Shown: positions 6,372 through 15,674, counted from the stretch's first letter. The stretch is DNA of 39,016 bases from Rhodospirillaceae bacterium (GCA_018699735.1 JABIRP010000212.1:1-39016); one strand, 5' to 3'. Numbers and translations are program-made. The notes: generated by a model not told the origin, from the letters alone.

Positions 6372-9300
6372 ATGAGAATCGAACGGCGGTTCACCAAAGC
6401 AAAGACAGGCCCGTATGGCGGGGTCGATTTCCGTCGTACGGAAAGTGAGATCCGAAACCCAAATGGCTCGGTCGTGTTCAAGAACGACGACGTTGAGGTT
6501 CCGGCAAATTTCACGCAGGTGGCCTCCGACATCATTGCGCAGAAGTATTTTCGAAAGGCCGGCATTCCGTCAGCCCGCCGCAAGGTCAAAGAATCCGATG
6601 TGCCCGAATGGCTGTGGCGTGAGACGCCGGATCAGGCGGCTTTGGCTAAACTGCCGGAAGACAAACGCACAGAAGGCGAGACCAGCGCCAAGCAGGTGTT
6701 CCACCGCCTCGCTGGCACTTGGACTTATTGGGGTTGGAAGGGCGGATATTTTGACGCCGAAAGCGATGCCCGTGCCTATTACGACGAAATGGCGCACATG
6801 CTGGCCCGCCAGATGGCGGCTCCGAACTCACCGCAATGGTTCAACACTGGCCTGCATTGGGCCTATGGCGTCGATGGTCCGGCCCAAGGCCACCACTACG
6901 TCGACTTCAAGACCGGCAAGCTGGTGAAATCAAAATCCGCCTATGAACACCCCCAACCGCATGCCTGCTTTATTCAGGGTGTCAGCGACGACCTTGTGAA
7001 CGAGGGCGGCATCATGGACCTTTGGGTTCGCGAAGCGCGTTTGTTCAAATACGGCTCCGGCACGGGCTCCAACTTCTCGGCTCTACGCGGCGAGAGCGAG
7101 CCGCTCTCGGGTGGCGGAAAGTCGTCCGGATTGATGAGCTTCCTGAAGATCGGCGATCGCGCCGCCGGCGCCATCAAGTCCGGGGGCACAACACGGCGCG
7201 CGGCCAAGATGGTCTCCGTCGACATCGACCACCCGGACATCGAGCAATACGTCGACTGGAAAGTCACCGAAGAGCAGAAGGTTGCGGCTCTGGTCGCCGG
7301 ATCGAAGCTCGCCAGCAAGCACATGAACGAGGTTATGGCCGCGTGTCAGGGTACAGACGACGTAGAGGGCGAAGATCTCTATAATCCGAGAGCCAACAAA
7401 GCCCTGAAGAAAGCTATCCTCGCCGCCCGGAAGTCGATGATCCCCGAGAATTACGTTCAGCGGGTGATCCAGTTTGCGCAACAGGGTTACACCGAGATTG
7501 ACTTCAAGACCTACGATACCGACTGGGATTCCGACGCCTATCTCACCGTATCGGGCCAGAACTCGAACAACTCCGTGCGGGTCACGGATGCGTTCCTGGA
7601 AGCGGTTTTGGCGGACGGGGACTGGGACCTCATCCGGCGCACCGACGGAAAGGTCGCCGAGACCATCAAGGCGAAAGAGCTTTGGGAGCAGATCGCACAT
7701 GCCGCATGGGCTTGCGCCGATCCGGGCCTGCAATACGACACCACGATCAACGATTGGCACACCTGCCCGGCCGGTGGCCGTATCAACGCCTCGAACCCCT
7801 GCTCGGAGTACATGTTCCTCGACGACACGGCCTGCAATCTGGCTTCACTCAATCTGATGCAGTTCCGTCAAGCTGACGGAGGCTTCGATGTCGATGGCTT
7901 CCAGCACGCTGTTCGTTTGTGGACTGTAACGCTTGAGATAGCGGTCATGATGGCGCAATTCCCGTCAAAGGAAATCGCTCAACTCTCGTTCGATTACCGC
8001 ACTCTCGGGCTCGGGTTCGCCAACATCGGCGGCCTGCTGATGGCCTCCGGTATGTCGTATGACAGCGATGACGGACGCGAGCTCTGCGGTGCCATCACCG
8101 CCTTGATGACCGGCATTTCCTACGCCACGTCGGCCGAGATGGCAGGCGAGCTTGGCACGTTCCCGAAGCACGCCGAAAACGCTGAGTCCATGCTGCGTGT
8201 GATCCGGAACCATCGCCGAGCAGCTTATGGCGAGACCAGCGGCTATGAAGGCTTGTCAATCAAGCCCGTGGCAATGGACGCCTCCAAATGCCCGGACCAA
8301 ACGATAGTCGCCGCCGCACGCGTGGCTTGGGATACGGCACTGGAACTCGGCACCCAGCATGGCTATCGCAATGCCCAGTCGACCGTCATAGCGCCAACCG
8401 GCACGATCGGATTGGTGATGGATTGCGACACCACCGGCATCGAGCCTGACTTCGCTATCGTCAAGTTCAAGAAGCTGGCTGGCGGCGGTTACTTCAAAAT
8501 CATCAATCGCATGGTTCCGACGGCCCTGCGCACGCTAGGCTACGACGAGGATCAGGTCGAAGCTGTGATCCGCTACGCGGTTGGCCACGGCACCCTTGAG
8601 GGCTCAGCCGGCGTCAATCTCGACCGCTTGCGCGAGAAAGGGTTCGGCGATGCGCAGATCGAAGCCATCGAGCAGGCTGTCGCGACCGCATTCGATATCA
8701 AGTTCGCATTCAACAAATGGACACTTGGTGCTGAGTTCTGCACGGAAACCCTGGGTTTCGACGATGCGAAGTTGAACGAGGTCTCGTTCGACATGCTTCA
8801 GGCACTGGGTTTCTCGAAAGCGGAAATCGACACTGCCAACACCCATGTCTGCGGCGCCATGACGATCGAAGGTGCGCCGCATGTTAAGCCAGAGCACCAG
8901 GCGGTTTTCGATTGCGCCAGTCCTTGCGGCCGGATCGGCAAACGCTATCTCTCAACCGAGAGCCACATCCGTATGATGGCAGCGGCACAGCCGTTCATCT
9001 CCGGTGCAATCTCCAAGACCATCAACATGCCGAACGATGCGTTGGTCGAGGACTGCGCCGAGGCGTACCTGCTCTCCTGGCGCTTGGGCATCAAGGCGAA
9101 CGCCCTCTACCGCGACGGCTCGAAGCTGAGCCAGCCGCTGCAGGCCCAACTGATCGAGGACGAAGACGATCTCGACGAGTTCATGGAAGCTCCGATCCCG
9201 GTCAAAGCGCCGATCGTCGCCGAGCGGGTCATAGAGCGGGTCATAGAGAAGGTTGCCGAACGTGGCCGGCTGCCGCATCGCCGCAAGGGCTACACCCAAA

Positions 9301-10136
9301 AAGCGGTCGTCGGCGGCCATAAGGTCTATCTGCGGACCGGCGAGTACGAAGACGGGCAGCTCGGCGAAATCTTCATCGACATGCACAAAGAGGGTGCGGC
9401 CTTCCGTTCGTTGATGAACAATTTCGCCATCGCGATTTCGATCGGGTTGCAGTACGGCGTGCCCCTGGACGAATTCGTCGACGCGTTCACCTTCACCCGG
9501 TTCGAGCCCTCAGGCATGGTCACCGGTAACGACGCGATCAAGATGTCGACTTCCATTCTTGACTACATTTTCCGCGAGCTCGCAATCTCCTACCTCGACC
9601 GGCATGATTTGAGCCATGTCGACAAGGATGATCTCCTCCCCGATTCGATCGGTGACGGGATCTCCGAGGGCGGTCGACGCGACACCGATGTCGAGGAAGC
9701 GGAGGCCGCACTGCTGGCCAAGGTCAATGAAAAGGTCAACAAGGTCGCCAGCCGCGGGTATGTGCGCACAAACCTAGTGGTTCTGCAGGGCGGAGCCGAC
9801 AAGGCGAACGGGACCAACGGTGGCGGGGGCAGCTCCACCACCACGGTTGCTACGGCCGAGGCGGAGGGTAGCGCCGTCATGGTCCGCACTACGTCGTCTG
9901 GCAACGGCAATGGAAATGGTGGCCTGACGGCCTCAACGACGGAAGTCGAGGCAAAAGCCGTGGCGGTCACCGACCAGGTGATGGACGCGGTTGATCAGAA
10001 ACTCGCCCGCATCCGCGAAGCCCGCATAAAAGGCTATGAAGGCGAAGCTTGCACCGAGTGCGGCAACTTCACCTTGGTGCGCAACGGCACCTGCATGAAG
10101 TGCGACACCTGCGGCGGCACCAGCGGCTGCAGCTGA
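6372..10136 (+). CDS. nrdJ: Vitamin B12-dependent (class II) ribonucleotide reductase
   Basis: The 1254-residue enzyme reduces ribonucleotides to deoxyribonucleotides using adenosylcobalamin to make the active-site thiyl radical, and it works with or without oxygen. Visible landmarks are [10 protein letters not shown] near 150, C-F-I-Q-G-V near 200, the N-P-C-S-E-Y motif near 475 with its glycyl-pocket cysteine and glutamate, A-P-T-G-T-I-G-L near 675, and [10 protein letters not shown] around 855. A Gly/Ser/Thr-rich linker (about 1145-1195) leads to a C-terminal four-cysteine module, C-T-E-C-G ... C-M-K-C-D-T-C-G, ending G-C-S, which is the family's thiol shuttle or zinc element. A short in-frame repeat encodes VIERVIE near 953-959. 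Length and layout are those of alphaproteobacterial NrdJ. Control by NrdR is suggested by the box upstream. Confidence 0.97.
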   Translation: MRIERRFTKAKTGPYGGVDFRRTESEIRNPNGSVVFKNDDVEVPANFTQVASDIIAQKYFRKAGIPSARRKVKESDVPEWLWRETPDQAALAKLPEDKRTEGETSAKQVFHRLAGTWTYWGWKGGYFDAESDARAYYDEMAHMLARQMAAPNSPQWFNTGLHWAYGVDGPAQGHHYVDFKTGKLVKSKSAYEHPQPHACFIQGVSDDLVNEGGIMDLWVREARLFKYGSGTGSNFSALRGESEPLSGGGKSSGLMSFLKIGDRAAGAIKSGGTTRRAAKMVSVDIDHPDIEQYVDWKVTEEQKVAALVAGSKLASKHMNEVMAACQGTDDVEGEDLYNPRANKALKKAILAARKSMIPENYVQRVIQFAQQGYTEIDFKTYDTDWDSDAYLTVSGQNSNNSVRVTDAFLEAVLADGDWDLIRRTDGKVAETIKAKELWEQIAHAAWACADPGLQYDTTINDWHTCPAGGRINASNPCSEYMFLDDTACNLASLNLMQFRQADGGFDVDGFQHAVRLWTVTLEIAVMMAQFPSKEIAQLSFDYRTLGLGFANIGGLLMASGMSYDSDDGRELCGAITALMTGISYATSAEMAGELGTFPKHAENAESMLRVIRNHRRAAYGETSGYEGLSIKPVAMDASKCPDQTIVAAARVAWDTALELGTQHGYRNAQSTVIAPTGTIGLVMDCDTTGIEPDFAIVKFKKLAGGGYFKIINRMVPTALRTLGYDEDQVEAVIRYAVGHGTLEGSAGVNLDRLREKGFGDAQIEAIEQAVATAFDIKFAFNKWTLGAEFCTETLGFDDAKLNEVSFDMLQALGFSKAEIDTANTHVCGAMTIEGAPHVKPEHQAVFDCASPCGRIGKRYLSTESHIRMMAAAQPFISGAISKTINMPNDALVEDCAEAYLLSWRLGIKANALYRDGSKLSQPLQAQLIEDEDDLDEFMEAPIPVKAPIVAERVIERVIEKVAERGRLPHRRKGYTQKAVVGGHKVYLRTGEYEDGQLGEIFIDMHKEGAAFRSLMNNFAIAISIGLQYGVPLDEFVDAFTFTRFEPSGMVTGNDAIKMSTSILDYIFRELAISYLDRHDLSHVDKDDLLPDSIGDGISEGGRRDTDVEEAEAALLAKVNEKVNKVASRGYVRTNLVVLQGGADKANGTNGGGGSSTTTVATAEAEGSAVMVRTTSSGNGNGNGGLTASTTEVEAKAVAVTDQVMDAVDQKLARIREARIKGYEGEACTECGNFTLVRNGTCMKCDTCGGTSGCS

Positions 10137-10154
10137 CCCGTCTTCCCGCACAAG

Positions 10155-10198
10155 AATGGGGACATTCTGCTTTTTTGAAAAAGTAGAATGTCCCCATT
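10155..10198. repeat. 44-base near-perfect palindromic element after nrdJ
   Basis: AATGGGGACATTCT (10155-10168) pairs with AGAATGTCCCCATT (10185-10198); inside it CTTTTT (10170-10175) pairs with AAAAAG (10178-10183), with a G.T wobble at 10169/10184 and a TG tip. The result is one continuous 21-pair hairpin. The GGGGACATTCT core looks like dispersed palindromic (REP-like) repeats known from many bacteria, though I cannot test copy number here. It sits 18 bases after the nrdJ stop and may shield or end the transcript; the in-frame ATG at 10188 inside it is not the start of the next gene. Confidence 0.7.
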
Positions 10199-10220
10199 TC
10201 TCGTTTCAGGAGCTCGCCAA

Positions 10221-11141
10221 ATGTTGTTTCATCCGCCTGAAGAGATAAAAGCCGAGGTGTTTTCCCGGGTGCCGGACGCTTTGCGCAAACCAAGCGCAAC
10301 CTCGAAATGGGCGATGGCGAACCGACCGGGCCACCCGGCGGACTGTTTTCTTGAAGGACCGAGTTTCGATCGCGACGGCAATCTCTACTTGGTCGATATT
10401 CCAAATGGTCGAATATTTCGGGTCGGGCCCGAAGGTGATTTCGATACAGTGACCGAATATGACGGCTGGCCGAACGGCCTCAAGATCCACACTGATGGCC
10501 GTTTGTTTGTCGCCGATTATCGTCACGGCATCATGGTCATCGACCCGGCAACCGGTACTGTTGAAGCCCTCATCGATCATCGTTGGTCGGAGGGGTTCCG
10601 AGGCTGCAACGACCTATTTTTCACGACCAACGGTGACCTCTACTTCACCGACCAGGGCCAGACCGGAATGCACGACCAGACCGGGCGGGTCTATCGATAC
10701 TCCGCTGCGGGTCGCCTTGAATGCCTGATCCACAATGGCCCGAGCCCGAACGGCCTGGTCATGAACCCGAGCGAAACCATCCTCTACGTCGCCATGACGC
10801 GGGCGAATAATGTCTGGCGCGTGCCGATTTTGCCGGACGCAACCACCAGCAAAGTGGGGGTGTACGTGCAGTTGTCGGGCGGGCTCGCCGGCCCGGACGG
10901 TCTGTGTATGGGCTCAAACGGCGAACTGGTTGTCGCCCACTGCGGTCTCGGCTCAGTTTGGGTCTTTGATCCACTGGGCCAACCGCTCTACCGCGTCACG
11001 TCGCCCGACGGCGTCTACACCACAAATGTCGCCTTCGGCGGGGCCGATAACCGAGATCTCTATATAACCGAATCGGATACCGGAACCGTGCTTCGCGCCC
11101 GGTTGCCCGTCAGCGGCGAACTGATGTACGGCCAACGCTAG
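10221..11141 (+). CDS. SMP-30/gluconolactonase/LRE-family lactonase-like protein
   Basis: A 306-residue six-bladed beta-propeller of the SMP-30/gluconolaconase (SGL) family. Metal ligands expected in the family appear in order: Glu in F-L-E-G-P-S-F near residue 44, Asn in W-P-N-G-L-K near 86 and S-P-N-G-L-V near 177, and Asp in A-G-P-D-G-L-C near 223. Such enzymes open sugar lactones or related esters with a divalent metal. The substrate here is unknown, and there is no sugar operon next to it. I chose ATG 10221, which has CAGGAG eight bases upstream; the frame open from 10188 begins inside the palindrome. It follows nrdJ on the same strand but the palindrome between them argues for separate control. 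Confidence 0.85.
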   Translation: MLFHPPEEIKAEVFSRVPDALRKPSATSKWAMANRPGHPADCFLEGPSFDRDGNLYLVDIPNGRIFRVGPEGDFDTVTEYDGWPNGLKIHTDGRLFVADYRHGIMVIDPATGTVEALIDHRWSEGFRGCNDLFFTTNGDLYFTDQGQTGMHDQTGRVYRYSAAGRLECLIHNGPSPNGLVMNPSETILYVAMTRANNVWRVPILPDATTSKVGVYVQLSGGLAGPDGLCMGSNGELVVAHCGLGSVWVFDPLGQPLYRVTSPDGVYTTNVAFGGADNRDLYITESDTGTVLRARLPVSGELMYGQR

Positions 11142-11331
11142 GAAGTCCTGTCACCAGGGTTTACTATGTAATCATTGAATATCGGGAGAATTTCCAACCA
11201 AAAAAATCGATTATACGTGCCCGTCCAGAGCATCTCGAAAATCTCAATGTGACATTACAGCAACACTGTGAGCCAGAAATCACCATAGGTATTGTGGTGG
11301 TATAGGGTTTGGTTTACCATATCTAGTGATT

Positions 11332-11515
11332 GGAGGGTCGGGGACAGAGAGTTGTCTCACCCTCCGCCTTCCCGAGACTGGCGCTGGAGCCGCCGATCGA
11401 GGGAGGGGATGGTTCCGTTGCTTACCCGGCGACGGAAACGCGGGAGCGGCTCTCTCCCATCCCCGCTCCCACACCCTGTGAAGCTCCTAGGACGAAGCCT
11501 CTGTCGTCCAAACTT
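11332..11515 (+). other. Structured gene-free region, possible small RNA body
   Basis: The gene-free stretch 11142-11627 starts AT-rich with little visible (a small CACCA/TGGTG hairpin at 11281-11299). From 11332 it changes to GC-rich sequence full of complementary arms: GGAGGGT/ACCCTCC (11332-11338 and 11359-11365); GGAGCCGC/GCGGCTCT (11386-11393 and 11446-11453); TTCCGTTGC/GCGACGGAA with one mismatch (11413-11421 and 11429-11437); GGACGA/TCGTCC around 11491-11510. It ends in the strong terminator at 11516-11548. Frames across it have no protein-like features. It may be a small RNA, a long structured 3' end of the upstream gene, or decayed palindromic repeats. Confidence 0.4.
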
Positions 11516-11548
11516 GGGTGCGTCATCGCAAGTGACGCACCCATTTTT
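11516..11548 (+). terminator. Strong intrinsic terminator upstream of the RidA gene
   Basis: GGGTGCGTCA (11516-11525) pairs perfectly with TGACGCACCC (11533-11542) around a seven-base loop and is followed by ATTTTT. On the other strand no T run follows, so it works for rightward transcripts. The nearest upstream gene ends 375 bases earlier, so it ends either a long 3' UTR or a separate transcript. Confidence 0.8.
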
Positions 11549-11586
11549 CCGACCAAAAACGATAGCGAACTTCCGCCTCTCTGTCT

Positions 11587-12144
11587 ATGCTGAGCACCTA
11601 TAAATCCGCCAGAAACAGGAGAAATCAATGGCCGGAACGATCGATGCGCGCCTCAAGGAACTCGGAATTGAATTGCCACAGGCGCCAGCACCAGCGGCCA
11701 ATTACGTGCCATATGTCATTTCTGGCAAGCAGATCTTCATCTCCGGTCAAGTTCCACTTTGGGACGGGGCCATGGCGGGTGTGGGCACAGTCGGCCGCGA
11801 CCTAACCACCGAGGAAGCCGCTAAAATCGCACGGATCTGCGCGATCAACCTGATCGCTCAGGCTCGCGCCGCTTGTGACGGCGATCTCGACCGCATCGCG
11901 CGCGTCGTAAAGCTCGGCGGGTTCGTTAACTGCACCGAGGATTTCACCGACCAACCCGAAGTCGTCAATGGTGCCTCGGACTTGATGGTAGAGGTCTTCG
12001 GCGATGCCGGTCGACATGCACGCTTTGCCGTCGGCGCCAATGCTCTGCCGCGTGGTGTATCTGTCGAGGTCGATGCAGTATTCGAGATGAAATAGGGCTT
12101 GCCAGATCGCCTCAGCACGCCAGACTCACTCCCATGCTGAGCAC
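11587..12144. repeat. Direct repeat ATGCTGAGCAC at both flanks of the RidA gene
   Basis: The 11-mer ATGCTGAGCAC occurs at 11587-11597, 30 bases before the RidA start, and at 12134-12144, 14 bases before the acyltransferase start. Its core TGCTGAGCA is itself a small palindrome, and a reverse copy CTCAGCA is at 12111-12117. It could be a shared operator or chance. Confidence 0.3.
11628..12095 (+). CDS. RidA/YjgF-family protein
   Basis: A 155-residue protein of the RidA (YjgF/YER057c/UK114) family. It has the strand-helix pattern of the chorismate-mutase-like fold, F-I-S-G-Q-V-P-L near residues 39-46, and the signature block R-H-A-R-F-A-V-G-A-N-A-L-P-R-G-V near 127-142, which ends in V-E-V-D-A-V-F-E. 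The arginine in R-F-A-V-G is where true RidA enzymes bind the enamine/imine carboxylate. The extra N-terminus (M-A-G-T-I-D-A-R-L-K-E-L-G-I-E-L-P) is typical of the longer 'RidA family' subgroup, whose substrate may not be 2-aminoacrylate. A good AGGAG lies eight bases before the ATG. The gene follows a strong terminator, so it has its own promoter. Confidence 0.9.
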   Translation: MAGTIDARLKELGIELPQAPAPAANYVPYVISGKQIFISGQVPLWDGAMAGVGTVGRDLTTEEAAKIARICAINLIAQARAACDGDLDRIARVVKLGGFVNCTEDFTDQPEVVNGASDLMVEVFGDAGRHARFAVGANALPRGVSVEVDAVFEMK

Positions 12145-12158
12145 TCCCGCCTTACCCT

Positions 12159-13325
12159 ATGCCTGACGGCTCGGAACGCGCGCCAATCGCGGTGGATGTC
12201 GCTGCCTCGATTAACGAGGTTACGGCCGCGGAATGGAATGCCTGCGCGCGCGCCGACAACCCATTCCTATCCCATGCGTTCCTTTCCGCATTGGAGGATA
12301 GCGGCTCGGTTGCGCCTAAAGCCGGCTGGTTGCCGCAGCATTTGCTGGTGCGCGATGAAGACGGGAATCTGGTGGCCTGCGCCCCGCTCTATCTCAAGGG
12401 CCATTCCTACGGTGAGTATGTCTTTGATTGGGGTTGGGCGGATGCCTTTGAGCGGGCTGGCGGTACATATTATCCGAAGCTTGTTTCGGCCATCCCCTTT
12501 ACGCCGGCCACAAGTCGGCGGCTTCTGATCCACCCGGATGTCGATCAAGCCCGTATGACCGAGGTGCTCGGCGGCGCCCTGATCGAAGCTATGCGCCAGC
12601 ACAAAGTCTCAAGCGTGCATGTCAACTTCCCCACCGAAACCGAGTGGTCCGTGCTCGGCGAGATGGGCTTCCTGAAAAGAGTTGGGCTTCAGTACCACTG
12701 GGAAAACCGCGGTTATCAGACCTTCGACGATTTTTTGGCCGACCTGTCCTCACGCAAACGCAAGTCGATCCGCAAGGAGCGCCGCGAGGCCTTGGCATCA
12801 GGAATTGATATCCACCGGCTGACCGGCCCGGACATCGAGGAACGACACTGGGACGCGTTCTATAACTTCTACGTTGATACCTCCGACCGAAAATGGGGCT
12901 CGGCTTATTTGAACCGCGAATTTTTCCGGTTGCTGGGAGACCGGCTTGCTGACCGGGTGATGTTGGTCATGGCGGAGCGGGATGGAATGCTGGTCGGGGG
13001 GGCATTGAACTTGATTGGTGATGACACGCTCTACGGCCGCAACTGGGGTTGTGTCGCCGACTTCAAGTTTCTGCACTTCGAGGCCTGCTACTATCAAGCT
13101 ATCGATTTTGCCATCGAGCGCGGCCTGGCTCGTGTCGAGGCCGGGGCACAGGGCCAGCACAAAATCCAACGCGGCTATCTGCCGACCTTCACATATTCGA
13201 ACCATTTTCTCGAATCGGACAACTTCCGCGACGCGGTCGACGATTTCGTAGGCCGCGAACACATGCAGCTCAAACACGAAGCAGCAATGCTGATGGAAGA
13301 GTCACCGTTTCGTAAGACAGATTGA
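12159..13325 (+). CDS. FemAB/GNAT-like acyltransferase (DUF482/PF04339 type)
   Basis: A 388-residue protein matching the alphaproteobacterial 'peptidogalycan biosynthesis/recognition' GNAT-like family (COG3146). It has N-P-F-L-S-H-A-F-L-S-A-L-E near residues 36-48, the Y-V-F-D-W-G-W-A-D-A-F block near 90-100, a Lys/Arg-rich L-S-S-R-K-R-K-S-I-R-K-E-R near 195-207, and E-A-G-A-Q-G-Q-H-K-I-Q-R-G near 328-340. The family combines two GNAT folds like FemAB ligases, which transfer aminoacyl groups; the substrate of this branch is unknown. The gene starts 63 bases after the RidA gene without a clear Shine-Dalgarno, so the exact start is uncertain. Family assignment is strong, function weak. Confidence 0.85.
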   Translation: MPDGSERAPIAVDVAASINEVTAAEWNACARADNPFLSHAFLSALEDSGSVAPKAGWLPQHLLVRDEDGNLVACAPLYLKGHSYGEYVFDWGWADAFERAGGTYYPKLVSAIPFTPATSRRLLIHPDVDQARMTEVLGGALIEAMRQHKVSSVHVNFPTETEWSVLGEMGFLKRVGLQYHWENRGYQTFDDFLADLSSRKRKSIRKERREALASGIDIHRLTGPDIEERHWDAFYNFYVDTSDRKWGSAYLNREFFRLLGDRLADRVMLVMAERDGMLVGGALNLIGDDTLYGRNWGCVADFKFLHFEACYYQAIDFAIERGLARVEAGAQGQHKIQRGYLPTFTYSNHFLESDNFRDAVDDFVGREHMQLKHEAAMLMEESPFRKTD

Positions 13326-13485
13326 TCTCTGGAGCGGATGGCCTCGGGACCTAGTTGCAACGCGATATTTATCTGAATGGGCACCTTATTGAGTTAATTC
13401 GATTCTCAAAAATACTCCTATTTTTAGCGATTGTCGGCGCAAATTTTAATTTGGTAATTTATATTGCATCGCACAAATTGCTGCG

Positions 13486-13514
13486 TTGCACAATATTTCA
13501 CGCTGCCGTATTCT
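13486..13514 (+). promoter_or_regulatory. Sigma-70-type promoter of the small HTH gene
   Basis: TTGCAC (13486-13491) and TATTCT (13509-13514) are separated by exactly 17 bases, predicting a start near 13521 and a leader of about 43 bases. The AT-rich gap 13326-13563 also holds a perfect AAAAATA/TATTTTT hairpin (13408-13425) and two GCACAA copies just upstream of or within the promoter, possible operator half-sites. Confidence 0.5.
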
Positions 13515-13563
13515 TTCCTCAACCAGAACCCATTTACCTGACATCAAGAAGCGGAGCTATCCT

Positions 13564-13746
13564 ATGAACCAGTTTTGCCTAACCGCCCTCGAAGCGGCCG
13601 AAATCGCCGGCCTGACCGCCGCCGAGATGACCCATCTGATCGATAGTGTCGAGGGATTGGCCTTGCGAGTCGGCGACGCATGGCGCATCGACCCTGGCGT
13701 CCTGTTCCAAAAAGCCGACAACGTTCCGATGGCGCTCGCCGCCTAA
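13564..13746 (+). CDS. 60-residue excisionase-like helix-turn-helix protein
   Basis: The ATG at 13564 has GGAG seven bases upstream and follows a good promoter, and the gene is closed by a strong terminator, so it is very probably expressed. The 60 residues read L-T-A-L-E-A-A-E-I-A-G-L-T ... L-R-V-G-D-A-W-R-I-D-P, which is the pattern of small winged HTH proteins of the excisionase/MerR-like type (HTH_17): 'L-t-x-x-E-A-A-e-l-x-G-l' helix, recognition helix, then 'x-V-G-x-x-W-R-I' wing. The recognition helix (E-M-T-H-L-I-D-S-V-E) is acidic rather than basic, which is odd for DNA binding. No integrase or prophage gene is nearby. It could be a free-standing regulator or a decayed excisionase. 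Function is inferred. Confidence 0.65.
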   Translation: MNQFCLTALEAAEIAGLTAAEMTHLIDSVEGLALRVGDAWRIDPGVLFQKADNVPMALAA

Positions 13747-13773
13747 TTTCACGATCTGCATAGCACCAATAAG

Positions 13774-13805
13774 AAAGGGCCCGCGCGAAGCGGGCCCTTT
13801 TTTTT
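13774..13805. terminator. Bidirectional intrinsic terminator
   Basis: GGGCCCGC (13777-13784) pairs with GCGGGCCC (13790-13797) around GCGAA, followed by eight T on the plus strand. AAA before the stem gives TTTCTT after it on the minus strand. It closes the small HTH gene (+) and the TRAP operon (-), which converge here. Confidence 0.9.
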
Positions 13806-13824
13806 CGTATACCTACGGTCTCGG

Positions 13825-15144
13825 CTATTGCGCGAACACCACGCTTGGCAGCCAAAGCGCCAAGCCCGGGAAGAACGCGACCATAGCCAACACCACGAAC
13901 TCCAGCGCGATGAACGGCACCACGCCTCGGTACATATCCGTGAGCTTGATCTCCGGTGGACTGATACCACGCAGATAGAAGATCGCCGGGGCCATCGGTG
14001 GGGTGAGATAGCTGGTTTGGATCATGATCAGGAACATGATGCAGAACCAGACGATGTCTACGCCCATTGAACGTAGCAGTTCGACCGCGATCGGAATGAT
14101 GATCAGGATGATCGAGATCAGATCGAGCACAAAGCCGGCGACGAAAGCCAGGGCCAACATGCTGAGCATGATCGTCCAAGCCGAAAGATTTGCGCCGCTC
14201 AAGGCATCTTGAACAGCACTGATGCCGCCAAGCGCCACGAAAACGCCAGAGAACATCGTCCCGCCGAGCAAGATGAACAATATCATGGCCGTGACTTGCA
14301 GCGTCTTGACCATAGCATCATGCAGTACCGAGAATGAGAAGGTTCGGTAGATCATGGTCATGATTACCGTGCCGATGGCGCCGACGGCCGCAGCCTCTGT
14401 CGGGGTGGCCCAACCGAGCATAATCGTACCCAGAACCGCAAAGATCAGGACCAACGGCGGCACCAGCGCCGTCGCGGTCAGCCACAGCTTTTGGCGTAAC
14501 GGCATCTCATGCTCATCGCGTGGAATCCGCGGGCCATCCTCTGGCCAAATTATGCAGCGTACCAAAATATATAGAATGAAGAGGCCAGCCAAGATGAGGC
14601 CTGGGAACAGCATGCCAACGAAAAGATCGCCAACTGAAATGTCGGCGACCGGCGCCAGAATGATGACGACGATTGACGGTGGAATGATGGTACCAAGCGA
14701 CCCACCGGCACAAATGGTCCCGGCGATCAGTCCCTTGTCGTAGGCATATTTCAGCATCACCGGGATGGCCAACAGGCCAACTACCGATTCGGTTGCCCCG
14801 ATCACCCCGCTGGCAGCGGCAAAGACGACACAAATTAGAACTGTGCCAACCGCAAGACCGCCCGGCAGACGCCGAGTCCAGAGATGGATTGCCTCAAACA
14901 GCTTCACCGCGATGCCCGATTTCTCAAGCATCATACCCATGAAAATGAACAGTGGCACGGCAGCGAGCACGTAGTACGACGCAACATCGTCGACTTTGGC
15001 TACGAGTTGGTGCACCAGCGCATCACCAAACCGGAAATACCCGAAGATGACAGCGATACCCATCAATGAGAAAGCGACAGGAAATCCGATGAAGATAGCG
15101 ATCATCAACGCCGGGAACATCATGAGGCCAATTTCGATACTCAT
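13825..15144 (-). CDS. dctM: TRAP transporter large permease subunit
   Basis: A 439-residue, twelve-helix protein of the DctM/SiaM ion-transporter family. The start M-F-P-A-L-M-I-A-I-F-I-G-F-P-V-A-F and the segment F-A-A-A-S-G-V-I-G-A-T-E-S-V-V-G near 112-127 with G-G-S-L-G-T-I-I-P-P-S-I near 147-158 are the conserved scoop-loop and substrate/Na+ regions of this family. With DctQ it uses a sodium or proton gradient to import the ligand held by DctP. Its ATG shares a base with the dctQ stop (TGATG), showing translational coupling. Substrate is an organic acid by family habit, but the precise one is not readable. The adjacent CoA-catabolic operon suggests a carboxylic acid. Confidence 0.95.
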   Translation of the reverse strand: MSIEIGLMMFPALMIAIFIGFPVAFSLMGIAVIFGYFRFGDALVHQLVAKVDDVASYYVLAAVPLFIFMGMMLEKSGIAVKLFEAIHLWTRRLPGGLAVGTVLICVVFAAASGVIGATESVVGLLAIPVMLKYAYDKGLIAGTICAGGSLGTIIPPSIVVIILAPVADISVGDLFVGMLFPGLILAGLFILYILVRCIIWPEDGPRIPRDEHEMPLRQKLWLTATALVPPLVLIFAVLGTIMLGWATPTEAAAVGAIGTVIMTMIYRTFSFSVLHDAMVKTLQVTAMILFILLGGTMFSGVFVALGGISAVQDALSGANLSAWTIMLSMLALAFVAGFVLDLISIILIIIPIAVELLRSMGVDIVWFCIMFLIMIQTSYLTPPMAPAIFYLRGISPPEIKLTDMYRGVVPFIALEFVVLAMVAFFPGLALWLPSVVFAQ

Positions 15145-15674
15145 CAGTGGGCTCCCTCGGTCTCGGTCTCATCCGGCACATCGCCTAGCAACACGCTAAC
15201 TCCCTTCAAGATTTCGGCTAGAACTTGAGACGTAAAGGCAGCAAACCCGATCACCCAGGTTGTCCGGAACGGCCAAACCACTGGGTTCCAAGCCGACTCT
15301 CCGGTTACCTCACCATACTCATAGGCCTCAAAGGCATAGCTATAGAGACCATAATCAAGCCACAACAAGCCGGGTAACAGCAGCACCGCATATCCGATCA
15401 CATCGATCAGCGCGCGCCGCTTGGCCGACAATTGGCCGTAAATGAAATCGACTCGAATATGCGCGCCCTGTTTCAGGCAATACGCGATTCCAAACATATA
15501 ACTGGAACCAGCCAGCATATAACCGAGTTCGTAGGCCCAGAAAGTAGGCGCGTTAAACAGGTGGCGGGCACCGACTTCGTAAACCATCGACAAAACCAGC
15601 GGCACCATAGTCCAGGCACCGACGTTGCCAACAATTGTCGACCCTACCTCAAGGGCCCTAATGAGGGGCTTCAT
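15144..15674 (-). CDS. dctQ: TRAP transporter small permease subunit
   Basis: A 176-residue membrane protein with four hydrophobic helices (about residues 15-40, 50-70, 88-110 and 130-155) and the conserved R-V-D-F-I-Y near 73-78 and W-P-F-R-T-T-W near 137-143 of the DctQ family. It pairs with the large subunit DctM to form the TRAP permease. The open frame begins at a TTG six bases earlier, but the ATG at 15674 (MKPL) is better placed behind AAGAGA. The stop overlaps the dctM start. A hairpin lies between this gene and dctP upstream. Confidence 0.9.
   Translation of the reverse strand: MKPLIRALEVGSTIVGNVGAWTMVPLVLSMVYEVGARHLFNAPTFWAYELGYMLAGSSYMFGIAYCLKQGAHIRVDFIYGQLSAKRRALIDVIGYAVLLLPGLLWLDYGLYSYAFEAYEYGEVTGESAWNPVVWPFRTTWVIGFAAFTSQVLAEILKGVSVLLGDVPDETETEGAH

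Noticed and set aside
11330-11628. Open frames on both strands across the structured gap
   Set aside because: They follow the hairpin arms and the terminator, have no protein-like features, and do not keep a ribosome binding site.
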